Assembly (NCBI RefSeq): GCF_900188185.1
Contig: NZ_FZPA01000009.1
Location: 141,176 to 205,175, forward strand
Direction of reading: 5' to 3'
Length of the DNA: 64,000 nucleotides
From: Sphingopyxis indica
GTDB taxonomy: Bacteria; Pseudomonadota; Alphaproteobacteria; Sphingomonadales; Sphingomonadaceae
Part shown: piece after piece, positions 26,701 to 34,886 of the stretch
Layout: every line of letters begins with the position of its first letter
Position numbering within the stretch: position 1 is the first letter of the stretch
Position numbers and translations under genes: made by a program
Notes under the pieces: generated by a model
Databases searched by the model: none
What the model was told of the DNA's origin: nothing
Seen by the model: only the letters and a program-made list of their open reading frames with translations

Positions 26701-28214
26701 GGCGCGGCCGCCAGGCGTTCGGCACGCGCGGTCAGATAGGCGCGGTGGCCGGGCATCGCCGCGACCTCGCCGGCAATCGCGGCCTTGAGCGCGTCCATTG
26801 CGCCGCACATCCGCCCCGGATCGGGGATCGCCGCGCGCGGATCGTGGCGTTCGGGCACAACGCCCTGGCCCAGATAGACCGCGATCCAGCTTGCGTCGTA
26901 GAACAGCCCTTCGCTGTAAAGCTCGACGCGCCCCGCCTCGCGCCACAGCTCCAGCTTGCGCTCCAGCGTATCGGGCACCGTCATCGTGCGGACATGATCC
27001 CAGAAGGGCGCGTCGTCGCGGGTCGTCGCGTGATAATGGAGGATCAGGAAGTCGCGGATGCGATCATATTCCATGTCGATCAGGCGGTTGAATTCGTCGC
27101 GGTCGCGCGCGTCGATCCGCCCGCCCGTCGGGAACAGCTCGATCAGATAGGTGATCGCGATCTGCGCAAGATAGAGCGAGGTCGATTCGAGCGGTTCGAG
27201 AAAGCCGCTCGCCAGCCCGACACCAACGACGTTGCGGCTCCACGAGCGCCTCCGCCGGCCGGGGCGAAAGCGCAGCACGCGCGGTTCGGCGAGCCGGTCA
27301 CCTGACGCCGCCGCGCGGATCGCCTCGCACGCCTCGTCTTCGGAGAGGAAGGCGCTCGCAAAGACATAGCCATTGCCCATGCGGTGCTGGAGCGGGATGC
27401 GCCAGCGCCACCCGGCGGGCATCGCGACCGCGGTAGTATAGGGCGCGATTTCCTGGTCGACATGCGCGGTGGGCATCGCCGCGGCGCGGTCGCACGGCAG
27501 CCAGTGCGACCAATCCTCCCAATCCTCGCCGAGCGTGGCCCCGAGCATCAGCGAGCGAAAGCCCGAGCAATCGACGAAGATGTCGCCCGCGATCTCACGC
27601 CCGTCGGCGAGCTTGAGAGCGGTGACATCGCCGCTTTCGGCGTCCTGCCGCACCTCGGTCACCAGCCCCTCGATCCGCGTCACGCCGAGCGGCAGCGCGA
27701 AATCGCGCAGATAGGGGCCGAACAGCGTCGCGTCGAACTGATAGGCATAGCCATAGGTCGAGCGCAGGCTGTCGTCCTCGGCGGGCGGCGCGAAGCGGTT
27801 CGCCTTCGCCGCCTCGACCGCAAGCGAATAGTCGCCGATCGGCCCCGCCATGCCGCGCGCCGCGAGTTCGAGCCAATAATGGTGAAAGGGGACGCCCGCG
27901 ACCTTTTCGCCGAAGGTGCCGAAAGGATGAATATAGCTTTCGCCGATCCGCCCGAAATCGCGAAAGTCGATCCCGAGCTTGTAGGTCGCGTGCGTCGCGC
28001 GCATGAAGTCGGCCTCGTCGATGCCGAGCCGCTCGACGAAGCCGCGAATATGCGGCAGCGTCGCCTCGCCGACCCCGACGATTCCGATGTCCTCGCTTTC
28101 GATCAGCGTGACCGTGACGCGGGGGCCGAGCAGTTTCGCGAGGGCGCTCGCGCTCATCCATCCCGCCGTGCCGCCCCCCAGCACGACGATGCGGATTTTG
28201 CTGCCCCCGCTCAT
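26697..28214 (-). CDS. Tryptophan-halogenase-family flavoprotein (third intact copy)
   Basis: This 505-residue flavoprotein has VVLGGGTAGWMSASAL, VGVGEATLPHI, the catalytic Lys in ATYKLGIDF, WRWRIPLQHRMGNG and FLEPLESTSLY. All expected halogenase residues are retained. It lies 10 bases after the sugar-porter gene and overlaps the degenerate paralogue, so porter, halogenase and dead halogenase form one operon. That operon is fronted by the LacI operator at 29692-29705. The genetic linkage to a sugar permease under a sugar-type operator is a strong hint that this protein family serves sugar acquisition, but what it modifies is not known. Confidence 0.88.
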   Translation of the reverse strand: MSGGSKIRIVVLGGGTAGWMSASALAKLLGPRVTVTLIESEDIGIVGVGEATLPHIRGFVERLGIDEADFMRATHATYKLGIDFRDFGRIGESYIHPFGTFGEKVAGVPFHHYWLELAARGMAGPIGDYSLAVEAAKANRFAPPAEDDSLRSTYGYAYQFDATLFGPYLRDFALPLGVTRIEGLVTEVRQDAESGDVTALKLADGREIAGDIFVDCSGFRSLMLGATLGEDWEDWSHWLPCDRAAAMPTAHVDQEIAPYTTAVAMPAGWRWRIPLQHRMGNGYVFASAFLSEDEACEAIRAAASGDRLAEPRVLRFRPGRRRRSWSRNVVGVGLASGFLEPLESTSLYLAQIAITYLIELFPTGGRIDARDRDEFNRLIDMEYDRIRDFLILHYHATTRDDAPFWDHVRTMTVPDTLERKLELWREAGRVELYSEGLFYDASWIAVYLGQGVVPERHDPRAAIPDPGRMCGAMDALKAAIAGEVAAMPGHRAYLTARAERLAAAP

Positions 28215-28224
28215 CGTGCGCCGG

Positions 28225-29652
28225 TCAGCCGACGCGCGTTGTCGGCGCGGTCCAGCCTTCCATCTCTTCGAGTTCCTTGCCCTTGGTCTCCTTGATGAAG
28301 CTCTTGACGAGGAAGAAGCTGATCACCGCGCTGATCGTATAGAGCAGATAGGTGTTCGAAAGGCCGAGCCCGCTCGCCATCAGCGGGAAGCTCTGCACGA
28401 CCAGGAAGTTGGCGCCCCATTGCGCGAGCCCCGCGACCGCGAGCGCCGAGCCGCGGATCTGGTTCGGGAACATCTCGCCCAGCATCACCCACATCACCGG
28501 CCCCCAGCTGACGTTGAAGAAGATGACATAGAGGTTCGCCGAAACGAGCGCGACCCAGCCGGCGCCCGGCGCGAGCGCGAGATTGCCCGCGGCGTCCTGC
28601 GCCGCGCCCGAAAAGGCCCAGGTCATCGCGCCGAGCGTCACCGCCATGCCGACCGACCCGATCAGCAGCAGCGGCTTGCGGCCGATCTTGTCGATCACCA
28701 GGATGGTGACGAAACAGGCCGCGATCGACACGACGCCCGAAATGATGTTGCGTTCGAGCGCTACCGCTTCGGAGACGCCCGCGAGCTTCCACAGCGTCTC
28801 GCCATAATAGAAGATGACGTTGATCCCGACGAATTGCTGGAAGGTCGCGAGCAGCAGGCCAGCCCATACGATCGGACGGAAGATGGTGCCCGGCGCGGTG
28901 ACGTCGGCGAGGCGCGGGCGATGGTCTTCCGAGAAGCTGGCACGGATTTCGCCGATCTTGCGGTCGGCCTCGGCGGAGCCGAACAGGCGGGTCAGGACGC
29001 CGCGCGCCTGTTCGTCGCGGCCGGTGCCGACGAGGTGGCGCGGGCTTTCGGGAATGAAGAAGAGCGCGACCAGAAAGACGACCGCGGGGATCGCCTGCGC
29101 GAGATACATCCAGCGCCACGCGGGGCGGCCGGCGATGTCGCCGAGCGAGCTGCCCGCCGCCTGTTGCAGCATATAATTGACCACGAAGGCAGCGGTCAGG
29201 CCGGTGATGATCATCACCTGCTGCACTGTGGTCAGCCGCCCGCGGATGTTCGCGGGCGCGACTTCGGAGATGTAGAGCGGCGACAGCACGCTCGCCGCGC
29301 CGACCGCCATGCCCCCCGCGAAGCGCGCGACGACGAACAGCGCATGCACCGTGGTCAGTCCCTGGATCAGCGCGCCGACGACGAACAGCGCGGCGGCGAT
29401 CAGCATCACCTTGCGCCGCCCCATCAGGTCGGCGAGCCGGCCCGCGAAAAAGGCGCCCGCCGCGCAGCCGAGAAGCAGCGAACCGACGGTGAAGCCGAGC
29501 GCGGCGTCGTCGAGCGCGAAGGCGGTCTTGAGCCCCTCCTGCGTGCCGTTCACTGCGCCGCTGTCATATCCGAAGAGCAGGCCGCCGATCGTCGCCACCG
29601 CGACAATGGCCGAAATCAGCGCCATATTCACGCTCGTGCGCGCACTCGTCAT
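28225..29652 (-). CDS. MFS sugar porter, XylE-like D-xylose/H+ symporter
   Basis: This 475-residue sugar-porter has twelve predicted membrane spans. Family signatures are GGLLFGYDSGAVNG in helix 1, GRRK after helix 2, RFAGGMAVGAASVLSPLYISEV in helices 4-5 by position 108-129, PESPRHL after helix 6, QQFVGINVIFYY in helix 7, and GRKPLL. The Gln-Gln and Asn of helix 7 contact the sugar in XylE. It would bring xylose or a xylo-disaccharide through the inner membrane to feed XylB. It starts 40 bases downstream of a LacI operator. Glucose, galactose or arabinose transport is possible, since this family is hard to tell apart. Confidence 0.88.
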   Translation of the reverse strand: MTSARTSVNMALISAIVAVATIGGLLFGYDSGAVNGTQEGLKTAFALDDAALGFTVGSLLLGCAAGAFFAGRLADLMGRRKVMLIAAALFVVGALIQGLTTVHALFVVARFAGGMAVGAASVLSPLYISEVAPANIRGRLTTVQQVMIITGLTAAFVVNYMLQQAAGSSLGDIAGRPAWRWMYLAQAIPAVVFLVALFFIPESPRHLVGTGRDEQARGVLTRLFGSAEADRKIGEIRASFSEDHRPRLADVTAPGTIFRPIVWAGLLLATFQQFVGINVIFYYGETLWKLAGVSEAVALERNIISGVVSIAACFVTILVIDKIGRKPLLLIGSVGMAVTLGAMTWAFSGAAQDAAGNLALAPGAGWVALVSANLYVIFFNVSWGPVMWVMLGEMFPNQIRGSALAVAGLAQWGANFLVVQSFPLMASGLGLSNTYLLYTISAVISFFLVKSFIKETKGKELEEMEGWTAPTTRVG

Positions 29653-29691
29653 AAATCCTCCCCAACCAAGGCCCGTTTTTTCGGGCAGCGA

Positions 29692-29705
29692 TGTTAGCGC
29701 TAACT
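29692..29705 (-). promoter_or_regulatory. LacI-type operator upstream of the sugar porter
   Basis: TGTTAGCGCTAACT is a 14-mer whose inner 12 bases (GTTAGCGCTAAC) are a perfect palindrome. It lies 40 bases before the porter start and controls the porter-halogenase operon. The rest of 29706-29883 shows nothing else. Confidence 0.8.
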
Positions 29706-29883
29706 ATATCCGGCGGAGCGGCGCCGGCAAGTGCAAATATTCGATCGATAAGTGGAAATTCGCTCCATCCCGCCTTCTATTCCCGCCCCGGCGGCGAGAT
29801 CAAGGCCAGGAAGGCGACGCGCACGCCGGCATCGGACGCGCGAGCGCGGATCGCCACCCGGCCAGAACCCGAAACGGAGCGAC

Positions 29884-31461
29884 TTATCGTGCGATCTTCT
29901 CGATCCTGACCAGCAGCACATCGTTGGTCCGAAGCGGGATGTCGCGGCGCAAGCTTCCGTCGGCGCCGACCCTCACGTTCCGGTCGAGTTCCGGCGCGTC
30001 CCTCGTGAGGTCCTGCAGGACGGCGATCTGTTCGGGTGTCAGCTTTTCGGGGCGGCCCCATTCCATATAGCGGGTATAGGGATCATTGGCCTTGTAGCCT
30101 GTGCGATAGACCCGCAGCCGATAGCTGCCTGGCTCGAGCGAGGACAGGTTCAACTCGATCGGCGCCAGTTGCGCGGCGGGGTGGATCTTGGTGAAATAGG
30201 GGCGGTTGCTCTCATTCTGGTCGGGGATCGTATAGTTCCAGATCAGCCCCACGAAATTGTCCCCCTCGCGCGTCAACCAGGATTCTGCGTCGCTGTTGCG
30301 CAGTTCCTGCGAACCAAGGGCGTTCAGATATTTATATGCGAAAAAGGCGGATTTGCGGATACCTTCCCGGTTGACGAGACCGAAGCCGCCATGGAAGGGC
30401 GTGGGTGGCGGGCCCGGCTCCTCGAACAGGTCGGAATAGACCCAATAGCTCATCGACTGGGCGTCCTTTTCGGTGCCCTTCAGCTTGTTGAGGATGAAAG
30501 GGGCGCTCAGATAGGCGTCGTGAATGGGGTCGCGCGGATTGTAGCTCGTGCTCCATTCCGTGATATAGAGCGGAAGGCCGGGCCTGGGCGACGCCTCGAT
30601 CTCGCCGCGCACCTTCCGGATGTCGCCGATCACCGCGTCGCGATCGGGCACCAGCTTGTTGTCGCCCTGGCCCTTTTCGTCGAGAAAGCCTCCGGCCACG
30701 CCATAGCTATGGGTGGCGATGAAATCGACGGGCAGGTCGTTCGCTTCGGCATAGGCGATGAATTCGGGAACCCATCCCGCCCCTGCGGTGGCGGGGCCGC
30801 CGACCTTCAACGCCGGATTGACGCCGCGGATGGCCTTCACCGTGCTCTCATAGAGCCGGAAATAGCCCTGCTGGTCCGCATCGACCCAGAAGCCGTCGAG
30901 ATTGGGCTCGTTCCAGATTTCGAAGCGCCAGCTTTCGACTTCTTCCCTGCCGAAATTGGCCTCCAGATTCTGGACGAAGGCGGTGATGAAACCGGACCAT
31001 TTCGCCCAATCCTTGGGCGGCGACACATTGCCCTGCCAGTAAAAGATGGTCTGGTCTGTCGATGCCAGATCCTTCGGCATGAAGCTGACTTCGATCATCG
31101 GCTTGAAACCGGCCTTCAGCACTTCGCGGTACACCTGATTCACCCGGTCGAAATTATAATAGGGCCGCCCGTCGATCTCCCGATAGGCGTCGGTATAGTC
31201 GGTGAAAATGCCGTGGAAGCGGATATATTTGAATCCCGTTTCGTCATGCACCAGCCGCATCTGGTCCTGGTTTTCCTTGCGCAGCAACAGGCCGGCATGA
31301 CCCGAGCCCACGCAATCCTGCCACGCCTTGCTCATGGGGCCCGCGATCGCGTTCATGTCGGCGGCGATCGTGCGCGCATCCTTCGCCGACGCCTGAACGG
31401 TTGTCAGCGAGAAGATCGCCGCCATCGCCGCGACCGTCAATTTTCCAGTGAGAGATTGCAT
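29884..31461 (-). CDS. GH39 glycosidase, probable beta-xylosidase
   Basis: This 525-residue exported protein has a signal peptide (LTVAAMAAIFSLTTVQASA). The GH39 pair is the acid/base Glu in FEIWNEPNLDGFW and the nucleophile Glu in PLYITEWSTSY, on a TIM barrel followed by a C-terminal beta domain. MSYWVYSDLFEEPGPP and FHGGFGLVNREG are characteristic of GH39 beta-xylosidases. The start is ATG at 31461 with AAAGG upstream, rather than the ATG seven codons earlier. It is the distal gene after GH2 in the TonB-receptor operon. Beta-xylosidase is most likely, but some GH39 enzymes act on other glycosides such as alpha-L-iduronides. Confidence 0.88.
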   Translation of the reverse strand: MQSLTGKLTVAAMAAIFSLTTVQASAKDARTIAADMNAIAGPMSKAWQDCVGSGHAGLLLRKENQDQMRLVHDETGFKYIRFHGIFTDYTDAYREIDGRPYYNFDRVNQVYREVLKAGFKPMIEVSFMPKDLASTDQTIFYWQGNVSPPKDWAKWSGFITAFVQNLEANFGREEVESWRFEIWNEPNLDGFWVDADQQGYFRLYESTVKAIRGVNPALKVGGPATAGAGWVPEFIAYAEANDLPVDFIATHSYGVAGGFLDEKGQGDNKLVPDRDAVIGDIRKVRGEIEASPRPGLPLYITEWSTSYNPRDPIHDAYLSAPFILNKLKGTEKDAQSMSYWVYSDLFEEPGPPPTPFHGGFGLVNREGIRKSAFFAYKYLNALGSQELRNSDAESWLTREGDNFVGLIWNYTIPDQNESNRPYFTKIHPAAQLAPIELNLSSLEPGSYRLRVYRTGYKANDPYTRYMEWGRPEKLTPEQIAVLQDLTRDAPELDRNVRVGADGSLRRDIPLRTNDVLLVRIEKIAR

Positions 31462-31522
31462 CTGAAGGTGCCTTTCATCCATCTCGAACCCGTGCAGCGG
31501 GCCGCACTTCCTGTCATTTGGT

Positions 31523-34150
31523 TCACATCGCGCCGATGATGCGGATTTCGGCGACGCCCGCTGGCGCGCCGGCCGGCGCCACGATCCTGACCCGCAGGCG
31601 CGACCCGACCACGCGTTTCACGTCGATGTTTCGCGTCTGCGCGGTGTCGGCCGTTGCCGATTGATCGGCCACAACGGCCCAATTTCCGTTCTGGCCTTCT
31701 ACTTCGGCGACAAAGCGATAATTGCCGGGCTGCGGGAAGGTGATTTCCAGCCTGCGGAACTGCAATATCTTCTCCGGGCTGATCGAAACCCACGGCGCGT
31801 CATCGTCACTCTTGGCGATCCACCAGGTGCCGGGGTCACCGTCGTTGACCAGTCGGGATGAGTGACCGTGCGCGCTCGAACTCGCGCCCGTCGGGTTGTC
31901 CTTCCCGAAAACGGCGTCGGGGAAGTATAGGAATTCGGCGTCGGTTCGCTTGGCCTCGGTATAAGGCCGGTCGGGCGCGAGTGCGGTCACGCCGGGCACG
32001 AACGCCGGCCCGCTGGTCGTTTCTATGACCAGAACGGCGTCTTTCAGGCCGGGCGAACGGGCACGCAGGACGGTTTTGCCCGATTGCCAGCTGCGCATCG
32101 CAATCGCTGCCTGTCCATCGCGGATCGGGATGTCGCTGTCCGGCGCAAAGCGGATCGTCCGGCCGGTGGGGAGTTCACCCGGCCCGGATTCGATGGAAAG
32201 CGTCACGGGCGGACTGTTGCTCAGCGCGCGGCCCTCGGCATCGACGACGGTCACCACCAGATGCACGTCGTCGGTCCCGTCGGCCCGCTCGATCGCCGCG
32301 CTGCTCGATGTCAGGCGCAGTCCGGCCGGCTTGCCCGGCTTTGGCCATTCGGGCGGCGCCACCCCGCGATAGGCGTTGCGGAACCAGTAATAGCTGCGCT
32401 TTGGCAGGCGGGCATAGTCGACGATGCCCATCGACCCGAACCGCCGTCCGACGATCGAACCATGATCGAATCCTGCCCAGACGGCTTCGCCCGAGCGCCA
32501 CGGAAGCCGCCACGAATAATCGACACCCTTCTCCGCGCCGGGCGTGTTCACCAGGTCGCCCCACGGCGCTTTATAGGGGCCAGGGCGGTCGAACATCGGC
32601 GATCCATGTTCCGAAACCACGTTGGGAATGCCGGGATCGGGGAAAAGCGCCGCGCCGTCGCCATTATAGCCTGCTATGTCGCCGAGCTTGTCGATCTCGC
32701 CCCGCTGCGCGCCGCCGATGGCGGCAGGGCGCGTGGGGTCGAGCCGGTGGCTGAGCTCGACCAGCTCCTTCAGAAAACGGCGGACCTCCGGCATGACCTC
32801 GCCAGCCGAGAAGAAGGGTTCGTTGCTCATGCTCCAGACGATGACCGAAGGATGATTGCGCGCGATGCGGATCATCTCGGTCAACTGCTGTTTGACGCTC
32901 TCCTCGAAACCGGCCCTGTGCGCGGGATCGACCGGATAGGCACTCGACATCCAGCTGCCGTCGGGGCCAAAGCCGCCGATCCCCCAGAAGGGCGTTTCGG
33001 ACCAGAACAACATGCCGATCCGGTCGGTCGCTTCGACGAAGTGCGGATCGTGCGGGTAGTGCGAACCGCGGATGAAGTCGAAGCCCGCATCCTTCATCAT
33101 TTGCACGTCGCGTTCCATCGCGCGGTTGGACACGGCATCGCCCCAGCCCGCCTGGTCCTGATGGACATTGGCGCCTTTGAAATAGCGATGCTTGCCGTTG
33201 AGGAAGAAGCCCCGATCGGCGGTCCATTCGAACCAGCGGAAGCCGAAAGGTGTCTCGTAACGATCGACGGCTCGCCCGTTGGCCATCACCGTGGTCACCG
33301 CCCTGTAGAGGACCGGCGTTTCCGGGCTCCAGAGCGAGGGGCTGACGATCGGGTTGGACAGCTGACTTATTGTCGCCAGGCCACCCGCCCCGAGCCGCCT
33401 GGCGCCGCCGTCCATCACGGCGACGATCTTACCGGCCGGATCGCGGATTTCCGTGCGCAGGGAAACGCTGACGGCCTTGGTGCTGACGTTGCGGACCTCG
33501 GTTTCCAACGCGACCCGGCCACTCCTTTCCGAAAGTTCGGGCGTCGTCGCCCTTGTGCCGTACCAGGGGACGTGAACCTGATCCGTCGTCACCAGCCAGA
33601 CGTCGCGATAGAGTCCGCCCTGGAACACATGCTCACCCGCGCGCGGGGCCAGCGCGGGCTCCCAGAGATTGTTGACGCGCACCGCGATGACATTCTCGCC
33701 CACCTTGGCGGCCGCGCTAATGTCAATGGAGAAACCCGTATAACCGCCGCGATGGCGCCCGACGGGGGAGCCGTTGACGAAGATTTCGGCATCCTGGAAT
33801 GCACCCTCGAACTCGAGCGCGATCCGCCGGCCGCGCCATGCTTCGGGCACGGTCAGGCGTTTCCTGTACCATCCATAGCCGGTGTAGAATTGCGATGCCT
33901 GAAAATAGGGGATGCCAAAGCTGTGCGGCAGTCCAACCGGCTGCCACGCGCCGTCGTCATATGCCGCCTGCTGGGCTCCGGGCGCATCGCCGAGGTGGAA
34001 CAGCCAATCGGCATTGAAGTTGCGTCGTTCGCGCGCAATCGTCGCTGCACGCTCCTCGCCCGCCCGCGCACCGGCCTGTGCGGGCATGATCGCGGCAATG
34101 CCGAGCATCGCTGCTGCCGGCACCGTCAACCACTTCACCAGTTGGTTCAT
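31523..34150 (-). CDS. GH2 glycosidase with C-terminal discoidin-like domain, probable beta-galactosidase
   Basis: This 875-residue exported protein has a signal peptide (VPAAAMLGIAAIMPAQA). It has a GH2 N-terminal sugar-binding domain (FQDAEIFVNGSPVGRHRGGY), an immunoglobulin-like domain, and a TIM barrel with acid/base Glu in WSMSNEPFF and nucleophile Glu in VVSEHGSP. A long tail contains a F5/8C-like (CBM32-type) fold ending NYRFVAEVEGQNGNW. The discoidin call is from pattern only (SRLVNDGDPGTWWIAKSDDDAPWVSI). GH2 members may act on galactose, mannose, glucuronate or arabinose. In this context galactose or arabinose on xyloglucan or xylan is likely. It sits between a small secreted protein gene and GH39. 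Confidence 0.85.
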   Translation of the reverse strand: MNQLVKWLTVPAAAMLGIAAIMPAQAGARAGEERAATIARERRNFNADWLFHLGDAPGAQQAAYDDGAWQPVGLPHSFGIPYFQASQFYTGYGWYRKRLTVPEAWRGRRIALEFEGAFQDAEIFVNGSPVGRHRGGYTGFSIDISAAAKVGENVIAVRVNNLWEPALAPRAGEHVFQGGLYRDVWLVTTDQVHVPWYGTRATTPELSERSGRVALETEVRNVSTKAVSVSLRTEIRDPAGKIVAVMDGGARRLGAGGLATISQLSNPIVSPSLWSPETPVLYRAVTTVMANGRAVDRYETPFGFRWFEWTADRGFFLNGKHRYFKGANVHQDQAGWGDAVSNRAMERDVQMMKDAGFDFIRGSHYPHDPHFVEATDRIGMLFWSETPFWGIGGFGPDGSWMSSAYPVDPAHRAGFEESVKQQLTEMIRIARNHPSVIVWSMSNEPFFSAGEVMPEVRRFLKELVELSHRLDPTRPAAIGGAQRGEIDKLGDIAGYNGDGAALFPDPGIPNVVSEHGSPMFDRPGPYKAPWGDLVNTPGAEKGVDYSWRLPWRSGEAVWAGFDHGSIVGRRFGSMGIVDYARLPKRSYYWFRNAYRGVAPPEWPKPGKPAGLRLTSSSAAIERADGTDDVHLVVTVVDAEGRALSNSPPVTLSIESGPGELPTGRTIRFAPDSDIPIRDGQAAIAMRSWQSGKTVLRARSPGLKDAVLVIETTSGPAFVPGVTALAPDRPYTEAKRTDAEFLYFPDAVFGKDNPTGASSSAHGHSSRLVNDGDPGTWWIAKSDDDAPWVSISPEKILQFRRLEITFPQPGNYRFVAEVEGQNGNWAVVADQSATADTAQTRNIDVKRVVGSRLRVRIVAPAGAPAGVAEIRIIGAM

Positions 34151-34230
34151 TCTCTTCTCCGGGCACTCGAACTGTCCATGTCAGCGCCGGGGAGGGGGAA
34201 AGGGCGCCACTCTGCAGGATTGGACCGACG

Positions 34231-34800
34231 TTACCGGGGGGCCGCTTCCCGTTGGGCCTCGAGCAGATGGGGATTGCTGGCCAGTTCGTAGATAAAGCTG
34301 CGCCGCGCCTCCGCGCCGCCCTTGATTTCGCTATATTCGTTGCGCTGATCCTCGGTCAGGACGATCTTGGTATAGCCGTGATCGAGCATGCACTTGCGCA
34401 CGACCTTGAACATCTTTTCCTTGATCCGCGCATACTGCTCGTCCGGCCGGGTTGCCGCGATAACGGTCTGCTGTTCGGCCGCGTTGCGTGCGGCAGCATT
34501 CGGCGCATTATCCTGAATCAGGGCAGCCCGGGCCGACGTGTCGAGCGCATCAAGTTGCTCGGACGCCCGCGCCAATGTCTTCACTTCCTCGCTATTGTCG
34601 ATTTTCAGCGCCAGTCCCTGCAAGCCGCATTCCAGCGCTTCGGCGCCGAATTGCTCCCGGCTGACGCCGGCTTTCGCCCAGATGGTCTGCGGCGCCGATA
34701 CTTTGGCATTGGCATCTACGGACGGAAAGCTCAGGGCGGCGACGCAGGCCAGGAACCTCCAGTCAAGAAATCTGTGGCGATTTTTCAGGTAATGGCTCAC
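34231..34800 (-). CDS. Small secreted two-cysteine protein of unknown function
   Basis: This 189-residue protein has a signal-like segment (FLACVAALSFPSVDANA). The mature part begins near TIWAKAGVSREQFGAEALECGLQ and has a second Cys in VVRKCMLDHGYTKI. The pattern W-x-K-x-G...C...C-M-x-x-x-G-Y recalls small envelope proteins found in alphaproteobacteria, but I do not know a function. I chose GTG at 34800, which has GGAG five bases upstream; the frame is open upstream to 34878, but those codons lie before that site. The gene is wedged between a halogenase and GH2 in the receptor operon, so it may be a surface accessory or the substrate of the flavoprotein (speculative). Confidence 0.7.
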   Translation of the reverse strand: MSHYLKNRHRFLDWRFLACVAALSFPSVDANAKVSAPQTIWAKAGVSREQFGAEALECGLQGLALKIDNSEEVKTLARASEQLDALDTSARAALIQDNAPNAAARNAAEQQTVIAATRPDEQYARIKEKMFKVVRKCMLDHGYTKIVLTEDQRNEYSEIKGGAEARRSFIYELASNPHLLEAQREAAPR

Positions 34801-34886
34801 GACATCTCCATATTGTTCGAAGAGTCCCGGGGGCGATGACAATATTGCTGAACGGCTCAACAAGGCAGGCATCGCCACGGGCTGTA

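Noticed and set aside
34159..34240. Possible LacI operator before GH2
   Set aside because: TGTCAGCGCCGGGG near 34180 matches only about half of the pattern, and GH2 is within the receptor operon.
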